The position numbers were made by a program, and so were the translations under genes. A stretch of DNA of 64,000 nucleotides from Halostella salina (lineage in GTDB: Archaea; Halobacteriota; Halobacteria; Halobacteriales; Natronoarchaeaceae): NCBI RefSeq assembly GCF_003675855.1, contig NZ_RCIH01000004.1, positions 310,001 through 374,000 on the forward strand, given 5' to 3'. A model generated the notes under the pieces. The model saw only the letters and a list, made by a program, of their open reading frames with translations, ran no database searches and had not been told where the DNA came from. This document shows positions 1-9,600 of the stretch, piece by piece (position 1 is the first letter of the stretch; every line of letters starts with the position of its first letter).

Positions 1-67
1 AGAACGGCGACGGCCACACTTCCACGGTAACCCGGATTTAGTGTAAAACTTTTGGCCGATCTCCCCC

Positions 68-1564
68 TCAATCGCCCTTCTGACGGCCGATCCCGAACCG
101 GGCGGGCGGGAGGACGCTCCCGACCAGTTCGGCGGCGGCGTCGTACGGCGACTGTACCGGGGTGGGCGGGCGCTCGCCCTCGAACAGCGGGTCGACCAGC
201 GCTGCCCGGGCGGCGGCGCTGTCGAACAGGCCGTGGAGATAGGTCCCGAGGACGCTCCCGCGTGCGGCACCGCGACCGTCGAACGGCCGCTCGACGGGGC
301 CGACGGCACGGGTCTCGCCGGCGTGGATCTCGTACCCCTCGACCGTCGCGTTTGCGCCGGCGAGCGGCCCGACACCGTGGAGCCGGCGGGACACGCTGGT
401 CACCCGCTTTTTCCGCGAGAACTCGGTGACGACCGGCAGGAGGCCGAAGCCGGAGACGGCGTCCGCGCCGTCGGTCGCCCGCTCGACGCCTGCGTTCTCG
501 ATCCGCTCGCCGAGCATCTGGTAGCCGCCACAGAGGCCGACGACGGGGCCGTCGAACGCCGTCAGGGCCTCGCCAAAGCCCGCGTCGCGGAGCGTGAGCA
601 GGTCGTCGACGGTGTTTTTCGACCCCGGGAGAACGACCGCGTCGGCGTCGGTCAGTTCCGCGTCCGGTGGGACGTAGGCGACGCGGACGCCGGGTTCGCG
701 GGCGAGGGGTTCGAGGTCCGTGACGTTCGAGATCCGCGGCGTCCGTGGGACCGCGACGGTGACCGCCCGGGCGTCGGCGACGCCGTCGTCGGCCCCGCGG
801 ACCGCGCGCTCGCCGACGGGCGGCAGCGAGAGGCTGTCCTCGGCCGGCAGGCCGGGGTCCTCGTACGGGAGGACGCCGAGTATCGGGACGTCGGTGCGCT
901 CCTCGAACTCGTCGATCCCCGGGTCGAGCAGCGACTCGTCGCCGCGGAACTTGTTGATGACGCAGCCCACCACGCGCTCTCGCACGTCGACGGGGAGCAG
1001 TTCGAGCGTGCCGACGAGGCTGGCGAACACGCCGCCGCGCTCGATGTCCGCGACGAGGAGGACCTCGGCGTCGGCGAAGCGGGCGGTCTCGACGTTCGCC
1101 AGGTCGCGGTCGTGGAGGTTGATCTCGGCGATGGAGCCAGCGCCCTCCGCGACGACCACGTCGTGTTCGGCCGCCAGCCGCCGGTGGGACTCGACCGCGG
1201 CGCTCCGGGCGGTCTCCCAGTGATCCTCGTAGTAGTCGCCGGCCGCGTAGTGGCCGACCGCCTCGCCGTGGACGACGAGTTGGCTCTCGCCCTCGCCGCG
1301 GGGCTTCAGCAGGACGGGGTTGTGGTCGGTCGTCGCGGGCACCCCGGCGGCGCGGGCCTGCACCCACTGGGAGACGCCGACCTCGCCGTACCCGTCGGCG
1401 TCGTCGCCGGCGGTCGGCACCGCCCGGGCGTTGTTGCTCATGTTCTGGGCCTTGAACGGGGCGACGTCGATCCCGCGTTGCGCGAGCAGGCGGCAGAGGC
1501 CCGCAACGACCGTGCTCTTGCCGACGTGGGAGGCGGTGCCGGCGACGAGTATCGTCCGCGTCAT
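68..1564 (-). CDS. cbiP: Cobyric acid synthase CbiP/CobQ
   Basis: Glutamine- and ATP-dependent amidation of side chains b, d, e and g of adenosylcobyrinate a,c-diamide, giving adenosylcobyric acid in the cytoplasm. The 498-residue length is normal for the family. The N-terminal dethiobiotin-synthetase-like NTPase domain has the P-loop [10 protein letters not shown] at residues 9-18. The C-terminal type I glutamine amidotransferase domain carries the nucleophile Cys345 in GLCGGYQ and a catalytic His in GTYLHGLF near the end. It is the last gene of the cobalamin operon and starts with ATG 8 bp after the stop of the adenosyltransferase gene. Identification is firm from the two motif sets and the context. 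Confidence 0.96.
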   Translation of the reverse strand: MTRTILVAGTASHVGKSTVVAGLCRLLAQRGIDVAPFKAQNMSNNARAVPTAGDDADGYGEVGVSQWVQARAAGVPATTDHNPVLLKPRGEGESQLVVHGEAVGHYAAGDYYEDHWETARSAAVESHRRLAAEHDVVVAEGAGSIAEINLHDRDLANVETARFADAEVLLVADIERGGVFASLVGTLELLPVDVRERVVGCVINKFRGDESLLDPGIDEFEERTDVPILGVLPYEDPGLPAEDSLSLPPVGERAVRGADDGVADARAVTVAVPRTPRISNVTDLEPLAREPGVRVAYVPPDAELTDADAVVLPGSKNTVDDLLTLRDAGFGEALTAFDGPVVGLCGGYQMLGERIENAGVERATDGADAVSGFGLLPVVTEFSRKKRVTSVSRRLHGVGPLAGANATVEGYEIHAGETRAVGPVERPFDGRGAARGSVLGTYLHGLFDSAAARAALVDPLFEGERPPTPVQSPYDAAAELVGSVLPPARFGIGRQKGD

Positions 1565-1572
1565 TCCTCGGG

Positions 1573-2214
1573 TCAGTACTCGGTTCCCTTCCGGGCCGGT
1601 TGCCCGGCGTCGATGGGGTGTTTCTCCTTCCCTATCTCCGTCACCAGGTCCGCGTGGTCGACGACGTAGTCCGGATGCTCGTGGCCGCCCGTCAGCACGA
1701 GTTCGAGGTCGTCGGGCTTGCGCTCGATCAGGTCGACCACGTCCCCCGGGTCGACGAGGCCCCGGTTCGCCGCGTACAGGATCTCGTCGACGATCAGCAT
1801 GTGGACGCGCTCGCCGTCGATGACGGGGTCGTCGACCAGTTCCCGTGCCCGGGCGAGACCGCCCTTCGCGCGGGCCTCGTGTTCGTCGTCGTCGCTGGTG
1901 CCGAAGCCGTGCCAGCCGTAGTGGCCGCTGTTCTCGAAGGAGTACCGCGGCAGCTCGGCGATCGCGTTGTACTCGCCGCGCACGTCCTCGACGGTGCTCG
2001 TCCCGCCTTTCATCAGCTGGACCATGTGGACCCGGTAGCCGTGGCCGGCCGCCCGGAACCCCATGCCCATCGCCGCGGTGCTCTTGCCCTTGCCGTCGCC
2101 CCAGAAGACCTGGACCAGCCCGAACGAATCGGGGGCGGACGGTTCGATCGGCTGTGCGTCGACCGTGTCGGTTGCGTCGTCTCGTGTCATGGGTCGGATC
2201 TCGTCGGGTGTCAC
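1573..2214 (-). CDS. cobA: Corrinoid adenosyltransferase (CobA/CobO type)
   Basis: Transfers the adenosyl group of ATP to the cobalt of a reduced corrinoid, allowing both de novo synthesis and salvage of incomplete corrinoids. The P-loop GDGKGKST sits near residue 40, followed by the family's [13 protein letters not shown] and VDEILYAAN segments. A GTG start at 2214 shares GTGA with the stop of cbiA; an internal ATG at 2190 would remove eight residues, but the overlap is the rule in this operon. The ~35-residue N-terminal tail before the P-loop is poorly conserved. The family (BtuR/CobA/CobO) is clear. Confidence 0.93.
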   Translation of the reverse strand: MTPDEIRPMTRDDATDTVDAQPIEPSAPDSFGLVQVFWGDGKGKSTAAMGMGFRAAGHGYRVHMVQLMKGGTSTVEDVRGEYNAIAELPRYSFENSGHYGWHGFGTSDDDEHEARAKGGLARARELVDDPVIDGERVHMLIVDEILYAANRGLVDPGDVVDLIERKPDDLELVLTGGHEHPDYVVDHADLVTEIGKEKHPIDAGQPARKGTEY

Positions 2215-3521
2215 AGTGCGTCGACGAATTCGTCGAACGCGCCGCTCTCCGGGTGGACGTGGGCGTACGTGCCGAGCGTCCGGTACTCGGTCAGCCCGTC
2301 ACGCTCGCCGTCGATCCCGTCGCCGCGAACCACCTCGAACGCGAACCGGGCGTCGCGGTCCGGGTCGCACTCCGAGTAGTGGAACTCGTGGCCCCGGAGC
2401 GCGTCGCCCGCGGCCGCGGTCAGCGTCCCCTCCCGCGCCCGGAGTTCGACGTGGTCCAGCGCCCGGTAGCGCTCGGACATCTCCACGTCCGCCGGGAGGA
2501 CGCCGGCCATCGTGTGCTCGTCGCCGTCCGCGGTCGTCAGCGAGCGCGCCAGGGCCATCAGCCCGCCGCACTCGCCGAACACCGGCAGGCCCTCGGCGGC
2601 GCGGTCGGCGAGCGCCGTCAGCGCGGGACTCGCCGCGAGGTCCGCCGCGTGCAGCTCCGGGTAGCCGCCGGGGAGGTAGACGCCGTCGCACTCGGGCAGG
2701 TCGTCGCCGGCTGTCGGCGCGAACGTGGTCACCTCGGCCCGCTCGCGCAGGCGCTCGACCGTCGCCGGATAGATGAACCGGAACACGTCGTCCCGCGCGA
2801 CGGCGACTGTGCGGTCGCGGGCGGGCCGCGCCGGCTCCGGGGACTCGGGACGGGGCGGCGTCCGCGCCAGGTCGACCAGCCGCTCCGCACGAACCGTCTC
2901 TGCGGCGGCGTCCAGCGCGTCCTCCGGGACCGTCACCTCGCGCCCGCCGTGCAGGCCGAGGTGGCGCTCGGGCAGTTCGAGCGCGTCGTCCGGCGGGACC
3001 CGGCCGAGATACGCCAGTTCGTCGGGCAGCGCCTCGCGGATCCCTGCCTCGTGGCGGCCCCCGTGGGCCTGCTGGGCGAGAACGCCCGCCACGTCCGGGT
3101 CCGCGTCCGTCCGCGCGGCGTACTCGCGGAACCCGAGCGCCGTGGCGGCGACGCTCTCCATGCCGGCCGACGCGTCGACGACGAGGACGACCGGGAGGTC
3201 GAGCGCCGCCGCGACGGCCGCCGTGCTCGCGGCGTCGCCGTCGTACAGCCCCATCATCCCCTCGACGACGCAGACCTCGTCGTCGCCGTCAGCGCCGCGC
3301 CAGTAGTTCCGGCGGAGGCCGTCCTCCCCTTCCAGCCACGGGTCCAGCGTCCGCGAGGGGCGACCCGTGACGGCCGCGTGGTGGCTCGGGTCGATGAAGT
3401 CCGGTCCGGCCTTCGCGGAGCGTGGGTCGTACCCCGCCGCGTCGAGCGCGCGGAGCGTCGCCAGCGTCGCCACGGTCTTGCCGACGCCCGAGGCGGTGCC
3501 GCCGAGCGCGACGCCTCTCAC
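2211..3521 (-). CDS. cbiA: Cobyrinate a,c-diamide synthase CbiA
   Basis: Amidates the a and c carboxylates of cobyrinic acid using glutamine and ATP. The protein is 436 residues: an N-terminal NTPase domain with P-loop GTASGVGKT and a C-terminal glutamine amidotransferase domain with the nucleophile Cys in FGECGGLMA and a late His in GTYAHVH. I place the start at the GTG at 3519-3521, which overlaps the TGA of cbiZ and puts the P-loop at residues 7-15, the family norm. A much longer reading frame exists upstream, but it would run antisense-style through cbiZ with no homologous content. It is followed by cobA with a GTGA overlap. Confidence 0.95.
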   Translation of the reverse strand: MRGVALGGTASGVGKTVATLATLRALDAAGYDPRSAKAGPDFIDPSHHAAVTGRPSRTLDPWLEGEDGLRRNYWRGADGDDEVCVVEGMMGLYDGDAASTAAVAAALDLPVVLVVDASAGMESVAATALGFREYAARTDADPDVAGVLAQQAHGGRHEAGIREALPDELAYLGRVPPDDALELPERHLGLHGGREVTVPEDALDAAAETVRAERLVDLARTPPRPESPEPARPARDRTVAVARDDVFRFIYPATVERLRERAEVTTFAPTAGDDLPECDGVYLPGGYPELHAADLAASPALTALADRAAEGLPVFGECGGLMALARSLTTADGDEHTMAGVLPADVEMSERYRALDHVELRAREGTLTAAAGDALRGHEFHYSECDPDRDARFAFEVVRGDGIDGERDGLTEYRTLGTYAHVHPESGAFDEFVDAL

Positions 3522-4237
3522 GGCTCGAACACCTCCGTCTCCCCGAGCGGTTCGACGCCGTGCCGGGCGTCGGCCACGGACTCCGGGGTCGCCTCGTCGG
3601 CGTACCGCGACTGGAGGCTCGCGCGGAGGGCGTCGCGGACGCAGGCCCGCGCGGCCCGGCCGACCTCGGTCCCGCTCCCGGAGAACGCGGCGCGCTCGCC
3701 GTCGGGGTCGCAGGCCGCGACGACGGCGTCCGTCGTCGTGCCGGGAAAGCCCGTCTCCCGCAGGAGCGTCGCCGCCTTGGCCTCCGCGGCGACGGCGACG
3801 AGGTTCGGGAGCGCGCCGGGCGCGAGCGAGCGCGCCGTGCCGACGACGACGTTGACGGTGCCCGTCGGCGGGGTGTCGGGGGCGTCGCCGTCCGCCGGTT
3901 CGGGATCCCTGCCTGTGCCGCTCCCGCCGACCAGCGGCGCGGGGTTCGACAGCCCCGCGGTGGCGACGGCCTCGACCGGGCCGGCCCGAGCACCGCGAGC
4001 GTGGCGCTGGGCGACGCCGGTCAGTAGTGCGGGGCCGTCTGCGTCCCCGTCGAACCCCGCCTCGGCGCGGCGCTCCGCGACGTAGGCCGCCAAGTCCGTC
4101 CGGTCCCACCCCTCCGGGACGGTCACGTTGTACGCGGCGTCGGCGACGCGCTCGCCGCCGTCGAAGCCGGTGCTGAGCCAGCGCGTCCCGGGCCGGCGGA
4201 GCCGCGTGACACCCTCGCTGACGGCCGTCTCAAACAT
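3518..4237 (-). CDS. cbiZ: Adenosylcobinamide amidohydrolase CbiZ
   Basis: Cleaves the aminopropanol tail off adenosylcobinamide, giving adenosylcobyric acid that re-enters the pathway through CbiB; this is the archaeal cobinamide salvage route. The 239-residue protein shows family segments such as TRWLSTGFDGG near the N-terminus, YNVTVP, GLSNPA in the middle and GTTTDAVVAACDPDG toward the C-terminus. The ATG start overlaps the end of cobD by 8 bp and the stop overlaps the GTG of cbiA by 4 bp. A Gly/Asp/Pro-rich insert at about residues 120-140 is not typical of the core fold. Having CbiZ inside a biosynthetic operon fits an organism that both makes and salvages corrinoids. Confidence 0.9.
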   Translation of the reverse strand: MFETAVSEGVTRLRRPGTRWLSTGFDGGERVADAAYNVTVPEGWDRTDLAAYVAERRAEAGFDGDADGPALLTGVAQRHARGARAGPVEAVATAGLSNPAPLVGGSGTGRDPEPADGDAPDTPPTGTVNVVVGTARSLAPGALPNLVAVAAEAKAATLLRETGFPGTTTDAVVAACDPDGERAAFSGSGTEVGRAARACVRDALRASLQSRYADEATPESVADARHGVEPLGETEVFEP

Positions 4238-5240
4238 CCCGCATCGCCTCCACTAGCAGGTCGTTCTCGTCCGGCGTCCGGACGGCAACGCGGACGTGCG
4301 AGTCCAGCCCGCGGAACGTCGTCGCGTCGCGGACGGCGACGCCCCGCTCGCGCAGCCCCGCAACCAGCTCCGCCACGTCGCGTTCGCCCACGTCGACGAG
4401 CAGGAACGGGGCCGCGGACGGCCGCACGTCGAACCGCTCGCCGAGCGCCCCGCGGAGTCGCTCCCGCTCGCGCTCGACGCGGTCCCGCGTCTCGGCGACG
4501 AACTCGCGCTGCCGCAGGCAGTGGGCCCCGACCGCCGCCGCGGGCGCGCCGAGCGTCCAGGCGCGGCGGGCGGCCGCCAGCCGGTCCAGCAGGTCGCCCG
4601 TCGCGACGGCGAAGCCGGCCCGGAGGCCGGGCGTCCCGTACAGCTTCGTCAGCGAGCGCGCGACGACGACGCCGTCGGTCCCGGCCAGCGACGGGCGCTC
4701 GGTGAAGCCGAGAAAGGCCTCGTCGACGAGCAGCGTCGTCCCGGTCTCGCGGCAGCGCGCGGCGTAGTCACGCAGGTCGGCGTCGTCGAACGCCTCGCCG
4801 GTCGGGTTGTTCGGGTTGCAGACGACCGCCAGCGCGTGGGGTGCGGGGTCGGCGTCGAGCACCGACTCGGTGGCGACGAACGACGGCTCCGCGCCCTGGA
4901 GCCGCACCTCGCGGGCGTACTCGCCGAAGCTCGGCGCGGGCACGAGGACCGAGTCACCAGCGCTCACGCTCGTCTCGACCGCCAGCCGGATCCCCTCCAG
5001 CCCGCCGGCGGTCGGCACGACGCGGTCCGGTTCGCAGCCGACGGCGTCGGCCGCGGCCGCGCGGAACGCCGGATACCCGTCGTCCGGGTAGCGCCCCACC
5101 TCGTCGAACGCCTCGCGGTAGGCCTCGACCGTGCCGGGCGGGCGCTCGGGGTTGACGTTCGCGCTGAAGTCCACGAGGTCCGGATCGTCGCTCCCGCCGT
5201 GTGGGACCCGACCGACCTCGGCCGCGGCGTCGGGGTTCAC
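4230..5240 (-). CDS. cobD: PLP-dependent aminotransferase-fold decarboxylase CobD (threonine-phosphate decarboxylase)
   Basis: Class I/II aminotransferase-fold protein of 336 residues. The PLP lysine lies in [14 protein letters not shown], preceded by [10 protein letters not shown] and VDEAFLGF, all diagnostic of the histidinol-phosphate aminotransferase/CobD group. In a cobalamin operon next to cbiB it is most likely L-threonine-O-3-phosphate decarboxylase, which makes aminopropanol phosphate for CbiB. A GTG start at 5240 overlaps the cobT stop by 4 bp. Histidinol-phosphate aminotransferase is the alternative, made unlikely by the neighbours. Confidence 0.9.
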   Translation of the reverse strand: MNPDAAAEVGRVPHGGSDDPDLVDFSANVNPERPPGTVEAYREAFDEVGRYPDDGYPAFRAAAADAVGCEPDRVVPTAGGLEGIRLAVETSVSAGDSVLVPAPSFGEYAREVRLQGAEPSFVATESVLDADPAPHALAVVCNPNNPTGEAFDDADLRDYAARCRETGTTLLVDEAFLGFTERPSLAGTDGVVVARSLTKLYGTPGLRAGFAVATGDLLDRLAAARRAWTLGAPAAAVGAHCLRQREFVAETRDRVERERERLRGALGERFDVRPSAAPFLLVDVGERDVAELVAGLRERGVAVRDATTFRGLDSHVRVAVRTPDENDLLVEAMRDV

Positions 5241-6229
5241 GGCTCGCCCCCCAGTTCGTCGGCCAGCGTCTCGACGCGTTCCCGGACCTCGGCCATGGGC
5301 ACGCCGGCGCGGTCGGCCAGCGCGAGCGCGCCGCCCATCCCGACGCCCTCCTTGGCCTCGCCGGCGACGTAGCGCACCAGCGCGGCGTGGTCGCTCCGGT
5401 CGAACCCGGGGTCCGTGACGGTCAGGTCGAGGTCGAACGACGCGGCCGCGCCCGGCAGGTCGACCCCGTCGTCGTCGGCGACGAACGAGGTGGTCGAAAG
5501 CGAGAGCGAGGCGTCGACGCCCGCATGCCGAACCAGCGCCGCGGCGGCGAGCAGCTGGGTCCCGCCGGCCAGCGTGACGGGCGTGTCCGTCTCCAGCGCG
5601 CCCACGGTCAGCCCGGCGACGGTCGCCAGCACCGGGTCGCCGACGTACCGCAGTGCGCCCCGGGGGTCGCCCGCGAAGTCGCCGGGCGCGGCGTCGCTGG
5701 CGTCGAGCGCCGCGTCGACGACCGCGCGCTTGCGCTCGACCGGGTTCTCGGGGAGCGACGACGAGACGGCCACGTCCTCGCCGAGCGCGGTGAGGACGGC
5801 GAGCGCCGTCGTCGTTCCGCCGGGGATCGTCTCGCCGACCAGCAGTTCGTCGTCGGGGAGCGCCCGCCCGAACTGCCGCGCGGCGGCGAACGCGCCGGGA
5901 CCGGTCGGGACGGGGTCCGGCTCCCGGATGTCGTCGCCGGGCCGCGCGCCGACGGTGACAGTCGGGGCGGCGGTCGGCTCCGCCAGTCCCCCGTCGACGA
6001 CGGTGAGGTCGAAGCCCAGTACCTCCCGGACCGCGCGGGTGACGACCGCCGGCGTCGGACAGCCCGTCGGACTCACCGGGACGACCGGCGCGCGCACCGG
6101 TTCGCCGTAGGCGACGATCTCGGCGTCGGCGCTCGGCGTGTGGGCACGCAGGTCCGGGTCGGCCCCGGCGGCGCTCACCCCCTCGATAGCGGCCGTGCGG
6201 GTCGTCCCCGCGGCGAGGATCAGTCGCAC
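5237..6229 (-). CDS. cobT: Archaeal CobT-like nicotinate-nucleotide phosphoribosyltransferase
   Basis: 330-residue protein of the archaeal CobT family, proposed to activate the lower-ligand base to its alpha-ribotide for the CobS reaction. Visible family features: ILAAGTT at the N-terminus, SPTGCPTP near residue 55, VVDGG, a glycine-rich [12 protein letters not shown] mid-protein segment and [13 protein letters not shown]. The GTG start at 6227-6229 is chosen because residues encoded upstream are Arg/Gly-rich read-through of cobY. The start overlaps the cobY stop by 10 bp and the stop overlaps cobD by 4 bp. The family is recognised; the actual base substrate cannot be read from sequence. Confidence 0.88.
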   Translation of the reverse strand: MRLILAAGTTRTAAIEGVSAAGADPDLRAHTPSADAEIVAYGEPVRAPVVPVSPTGCPTPAVVTRAVREVLGFDLTVVDGGLAEPTAAPTVTVGARPGDDIREPDPVPTGPGAFAAARQFGRALPDDELLVGETIPGGTTTALAVLTALGEDVAVSSSLPENPVERKRAVVDAALDASDAAPGDFAGDPRGALRYVGDPVLATVAGLTVGALETDTPVTLAGGTQLLAAAALVRHAGVDASLSLSTTSFVADDDGVDLPGAAASFDLDLTVTDPGFDRSDHAALVRYVAGEAKEGVGMGGALALADRAGVPMAEVRERVETLADELGGEP

Positions 6230-6780
6230 AGCAGCGCCTCCGCGACCGCCGCGTCTCCCCGTCGGTTCACGTTCACCGCGAGCCGTGCGTCGTACGTCGT
6301 GTACACGTCGTCGCGTTCGTCCTCCCCGACGATATTTACCCCGGTCGGGGCGCGCCCGTCCGCCGCGGCGTCCGCGCTCACCCCGAGCAGTTCTTTCAGC
6401 GCGGCAGGCACGCAGACCGCCAGCGATCCGCCGTCGTGTGCCCGGAGCACCGCGTCGACCGCGTTGCCGTCGAGCAGCGGGAGGTCGGCCGCGACGGTGA
6501 GCACCGGCGACTCGACCCGGCTGTCGTCGAGGGCAGCGGTCAGGTCTGCGACGTAGCCGTCGCCCGGCGTCTCGACGGCCGTCAGCCCGCGCTCTCGGAC
6601 GTGTGTGGCCGTCGCCGGGGCGTGGGGTGAGGTGACGGCGTACGTCGTCTCGACCGCGCTGGCCGCGAGCGCGTCGGCGACGCGGTCGACCATCGCCCGG
6701 CCGCCGACCTCGAACAGCGGCTTCTCGCAGTCGCTGTCGAGCCGGGTTCCCTTCCCGCCGCAGATCAGGAGAGCGTCCAC
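6220..6780 (-). CDS. cobY: GTP:adenosylcobinamide-phosphate guanylyltransferase CobY
   Basis: Non-orthologous archaeal replacement for the bacterial kinase/guanylyltransferase CobU. The 186-residue protein is a nucleotidyltransferase with the signature [10 protein letters not shown] near residue 5, the KPL motif and the acidic metal-binding segment AADLPLLD. It produces AdoCbi-GDP for CobS. The GTG start at 6778-6780 is set by the N-terminal nucleotide-binding loop and overlaps cobS by 16 bp, the longest overlap of the operon. CobY itself is a marker that the genome is archaeal. Confidence 0.93.
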   Translation of the reverse strand: MDALLICGGKGTRLDSDCEKPLFEVGGRAMVDRVADALAASAVETTYAVTSPHAPATATHVRERGLTAVETPGDGYVADLTAALDDSRVESPVLTVAADLPLLDGNAVDAVLRAHDGGSLAVCVPAALKELLGVSADAAADGRAPTGVNIVGEDERDDVYTTYDARLAVNVNRRGDAAVAEALLCD

Positions 6781-7544
6781 GCGACCACCCCCGCGTGCAG
6801 GCCGACGACGCGACCGACCTCGTTGACCGCGCCGAAGGCGTCGCCGCTGACACCGCCGAGCGCCCCCCTTGCCCACTGCAGGACCACCGCGGTCCCCGCG
6901 AGTGCGCCGCCGAGCGCGGCGGCGGGCGCGAGCGACGGCAGGGGGAGCAGGGCGGCGGGCGCGGCCAGCAGCGCCGGAAGCAGGAACGACCGCGGCGCGG
7001 CGTTCCGGGTGAGCGCCGACCCGAGCCCCTCGTGGGTCGCCGTCCCGACGCAGGCGACGGCGGCCATCCCCGTCTTCGCGCCGACCTCGGCGGCGACGAC
7101 GACGGCGACGACGGCCGCGAACGGCGCGCCGGCGAGCGCGAGCCCCCCGAGCGCCAGACCGAGGAGGACGACGCCGACCGCGCCGACCGCGCCGACGCCG
7201 ACCGTCGTGTCCCGCATGACCTCGCGGCGGTCGGCCGGGTCGCCGTGGACGGCCGCGGCGTCGCCCAGGTCCGCGACGCCGTCGACGTGGTTGATCCCCG
7301 TGACCGCGTACACCGCGACGACGTAGCCGAGCGCGACGGTCGCCGGCGGGAACACGGGGTTCGCGAGGAAGGGGACGGCGACCAGCGCGCCGACGAGGTA
7401 GCCGGCGACGGGGAACGCGGCGGGTGCCGCCCGGAACGCGGTCCACGCGCGCTCGTCGTGGCCGACCGGGAGCCGCGTCAGGAAGCCGACCGCGCCGCGG
7501 AGCGCGGCGACCCCGCGGTCGAGTCGGCCGGCCGGCCCGTTCAC
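6765..7544 (-). CDS. cobS: Adenosylcobinamide-GDP ribazoletransferase (cobalamin synthase) CobS
   Basis: Integral membrane enzyme joining AdoCbi-GDP to the alpha-ribazole (phosphate) lower ligand. The 259-residue protein has about six hydrophobic segments, the N-terminal FLTRLPV motif, and the metal-binding [14 protein letters not shown] motif near residues 90-105 that is diagnostic for the family. The GTG start at 7542-7544 shares GTGA with the cbiB stop. Ala/Val/Leu-rich composition is typical of haloarchaeal membrane proteins. Confidence 0.94.
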   Translation of the reverse strand: MNGPAGRLDRGVAALRGAVGFLTRLPVGHDERAWTAFRAAPAAFPVAGYLVGALVAVPFLANPVFPPATVALGYVVAVYAVTGINHVDGVADLGDAAAVHGDPADRREVMRDTTVGVGAVGAVGVVLLGLALGGLALAGAPFAAVVAVVVAAEVGAKTGMAAVACVGTATHEGLGSALTRNAAPRSFLLPALLAAPAALLPLPSLAPAAALGGALAGTAVVLQWARGALGGVSGDAFGAVNEVGRVVGLHAGVVAWTLS

Positions 7545-8443
7545 GCCCACGCGACCACCCCCGCGACGGCGTAGGCGAGCAGGCCCGCGCGGCCGACGAG
7601 GGCGACGCCGCGCCCGGCCGCCTCGGCGTCGGGCAGCGTCGCCATCGCGTTCAGGTCGTACGCGCCGGGCTTTTCGAGGCGGACCTGGAGCGCCGAGGCG
7701 ACGGTCCCCATCGGCCACCCCGAGTTCGGCGACGGCGGCGCGCGCGCCCAGCGCCGCGCGTTCAGCAGGGCGTCCGGGTTCGCCGCGGCGACGGCCAGCA
7801 GGACGGCGCTGGCCCGCGCCGGGAGCCACATCACGAGGTCGTCGAGGCGCGCGCTCGCCCAGCCGACCGGCTTCGAGCGGTAGCCGAGCATCGAGTCGAG
7901 CGTGTTCACGGCCTTGACCCACGCCGCGCCGGCGGCCGCGAGCGGGAGCGAGACCGTTGCGAGCGCGGCGAAGGCGAGCAGCGGCGCGACGAGGCCGTCA
8001 GCGAGGTTCTCCGCGGCGCTCTCGACGGCGGCGCTCCGCAGGTGGGCGGGCGAGAGGTCGGCTGGGTCGCGCCCGGCCAGCGCCGGCAGGCGCTCGCGCG
8101 CCGCGGTCGGGTCGCCGTCGCTCGCGCGGACGACGGCTCGCGCTTCCGACAGGAGCATCCGCAGGCTGGTCGCGACGAACAGGACGCCCCCGGCGACGAG
8201 CGCGGCGACCGCAGGGTGCGCGACGCCCGCCGCGCGGACGACGCCCCAGGCGACCGCCGCCGCGAGCAGGGGGAGCAGGACGGCGACGGCGACCCCCACG
8301 GCCCGCGGCGTCGGCCACTCGCGGTCGAACGGCGCGGCGAGGCGGCCGAACCACGCGACGGGGTGGAGCCGGTCCGGCGGCTCCCCGGCGACGCGGTCCA
8401 GCGCCGCGGCGACGGCGACGGCGGCGGTCCCGGTCAGGGGCAC
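7541..8443 (-). CDS. cbiB: Adenosylcobinamide-phosphate synthase CbiB
   Basis: Membrane protein of 300 residues that attaches aminopropanol (phosphate) to adenosylcobyric acid. Family signatures are DRVAGEPPDRLHPVAWFG near the N-terminus, ENLADGLVAPL in the middle, NTLDSMLGYR, and the C-terminal RRWARAPPSPNSGWPM. Several membrane segments are evident. The GTG start at 8441-8443 overlaps the upstream HAD gene by 10 bp. Together with CobD it completes the aminopropanol branch. Confidence 0.94.
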   Translation of the reverse strand: MPLTGTAAVAVAAALDRVAGEPPDRLHPVAWFGRLAAPFDREWPTPRAVGVAVAVLLPLLAAAVAWGVVRAAGVAHPAVAALVAGGVLFVATSLRMLLSEARAVVRASDGDPTAARERLPALAGRDPADLSPAHLRSAAVESAAENLADGLVAPLLAFAALATVSLPLAAAGAAWVKAVNTLDSMLGYRSKPVGWASARLDDLVMWLPARASAVLLAVAAANPDALLNARRWARAPPSPNSGWPMGTVASALQVRLEKPGAYDLNAMATLPDAEAAGRGVALVGRAGLLAYAVAGVVAWA

Positions 8444-9063
8444 GGGTGACCCTCCAGCCAGTCGGGGAACTCGGACAGCGGCACCTCGTCGGTGTGGACG
8501 AACGTCGCGCCGAGCGTCCGGACGCCGCCGTCCGATCGCGGGTCGTCACCGACGTGTATCAGGTCGGCCGGGTCGGCATCGAGTTGCTCCGCGACTGCCT
8601 CGAACGCCCGGTCGTGGGGTTTGCGCCAGCCGCAGGCGACGCTCGTGACGACGGCGTCGAACGCGTCGCGGTCGAACGCCGACCGGACCAGCGCCCGCCG
8701 GGCGAGTTCCGGCACCGAGCAGTTCGAGCAGACCCCGACGGGGCCGCGCTCCGCGGCCGCCCGAACCGCCTCGACCGCGCCGTCGCGGGTCCGCACCTCG
8801 GGGTCGAACGCGGCGACGACCGCGCGGCGGGGCGCGTTGTTCGGCGCGTTGACACCCCTGCTCGACAGCGCGGCGCTGACGTGTGCGGCCAGCGGTACCT
8901 CCGCGCCGCGGGGGGCGTCGACGTGCCCCTCGCGATACGCCTCGTCCCAGTCGTCGGGCACCGCGACGCCGCGTGCTTCCAGTTCGGCGGCGACTGCTGC
9001 GCCGGGGTCGTCGGGCCGGTCGGCGTCCACCAGCGTCCCGAAGAGGTCGAACGAAACTGCCAC
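8434..9063 (-). CDS. HAD-superfamily hydrolase heading the cobalamin operon
   Basis: 209-residue haloacid-dehalogenase-fold protein. Motif I is FDLFGTLVD near residue 6, motif III lies around GWRKPHDRAF and motif IV is HVGDDPRSD. Motif I has Phe where phosphatases usually have the second Asp (DxD), a form seen in dehalogenase-like members, so phosphatase activity is not assured. It starts with GTG at 9063, is the first gene of the operon and overlaps cbiB by 10 bp. No cobalamin-phosphate phosphatase (CobC/CobZ) is visible among the other genes, so position makes it a candidate for that step; this is inference only. Confidence 0.8.
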   Translation of the reverse strand: MAVSFDLFGTLVDADRPDDPGAAVAAELEARGVAVPDDWDEAYREGHVDAPRGAEVPLAAHVSAALSSRGVNAPNNAPRRAVVAAFDPEVRTRDGAVEAVRAAAERGPVGVCSNCSVPELARRALVRSAFDRDAFDAVVTSVACGWRKPHDRAFEAVAEQLDADPADLIHVGDDPRSDGGVRTLGATFVHTDEVPLSEFPDWLEGHPCP

Positions 9064-9191
9064 CTCTGTGTGGCTATTGCAATCTCACTTGAATCGCTCG
9101 GTGGGCACGCCGGATAGGCCGGGCTTTCGAGCGCTCCGAGGGGGCGGGAATCGAAGTAATCCCTTTCAACCGGGCCGTCGAACGCCCGCAC

Positions 9192-9584
9192 ATGTACCAC
9201 GTACTCGTGGCCGTGGACGAGGCGGAGGACCGGTCGGAGCGACAGGCCGAGGCGGTCGCGGACCTGCCCGACGCGCCAGGATCGGTGGAAGCGACCGTGT
9301 TCCATACTTTCACGGACAACCCCACCGGCGCGTCGGCGTCGCAGATCGCCGGCGTCCGCCGTGCGCGGGACTATCTGGAAGCGGAGGGGATCGACGTGAC
9401 CGTTCGGGAGGACAGCGGCGACCCGGCCGACAGCGTGCTCGACGCCGCCGCGGACCTCGACGCCGACCTGGTCTGCATGGGCGGCCGGAAGCACACGCCG
9501 ACCGGAAAGGCGCTGTTCGGCAGCGTCACGCAGGCCGTGATCCTCAACGCGGACCGGCCGGTGATGGTGCCGGGCTACGAGTGA
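9192..9584 (+). CDS. UspA-family universal stress protein
   Basis: 130-residue single-domain protein of the UspA family: N-terminal YHVLVAVDEAEDR strand-loop, and a C-terminal LVCMGGRKHTPTGKALFGS segment followed by VTQAVILNADRPVMV. The usual G-x2-G-x9-G-S ATP-binding loop is only partly kept, because the second glycine of the pattern is missing, so nucleotide binding may be weak or absent. It is transcribed divergently from the cobalamin operon across 128 bp that probably hold both promoters. Specific role unknown. Confidence 0.88.
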   Translation: MYHVLVAVDEAEDRSERQAEAVADLPDAPGSVEATVFHTFTDNPTGASASQIAGVRRARDYLEAEGIDVTVREDSGDPADSVLDAAADLDADLVCMGGRKHTPTGKALFGSVTQAVILNADRPVMVPGYE

Positions 9585-9600
9585 AAACGCGGGCGCTCGC

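Noticed and set aside
233-1669. Long plus-strand frame opposite cbiP (478 residues).
   Set aside because: It is a mirror of the GC-rich antisense frame, has no recognisable motif, and the minus-strand gene has a complete set of CbiP motifs.
1845-4085. 746-residue plus-strand frame across cobA, cbiA and cbiZ.
   Set aside because: No motif, extreme Arg/Pro content, and three well-supported genes on the other strand occupy the same DNA.
3522-4109. N-terminal extension of the cbiA frame to 632 residues.
   Set aside because: The extra residues are Arg/Gly-rich antisense-type translation of cbiZ; the GTG at 3521 gives the normal CbiA length and the GTGA overlap.
9064-9191. A cobalamin riboswitch upstream of the cobalamin operon.
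   Set aside because: The 128-bp intergenic space shows no B12-box-like sequence and is too short for the riboswitch core; archaeal cobalamin riboswitches are also uncommon.
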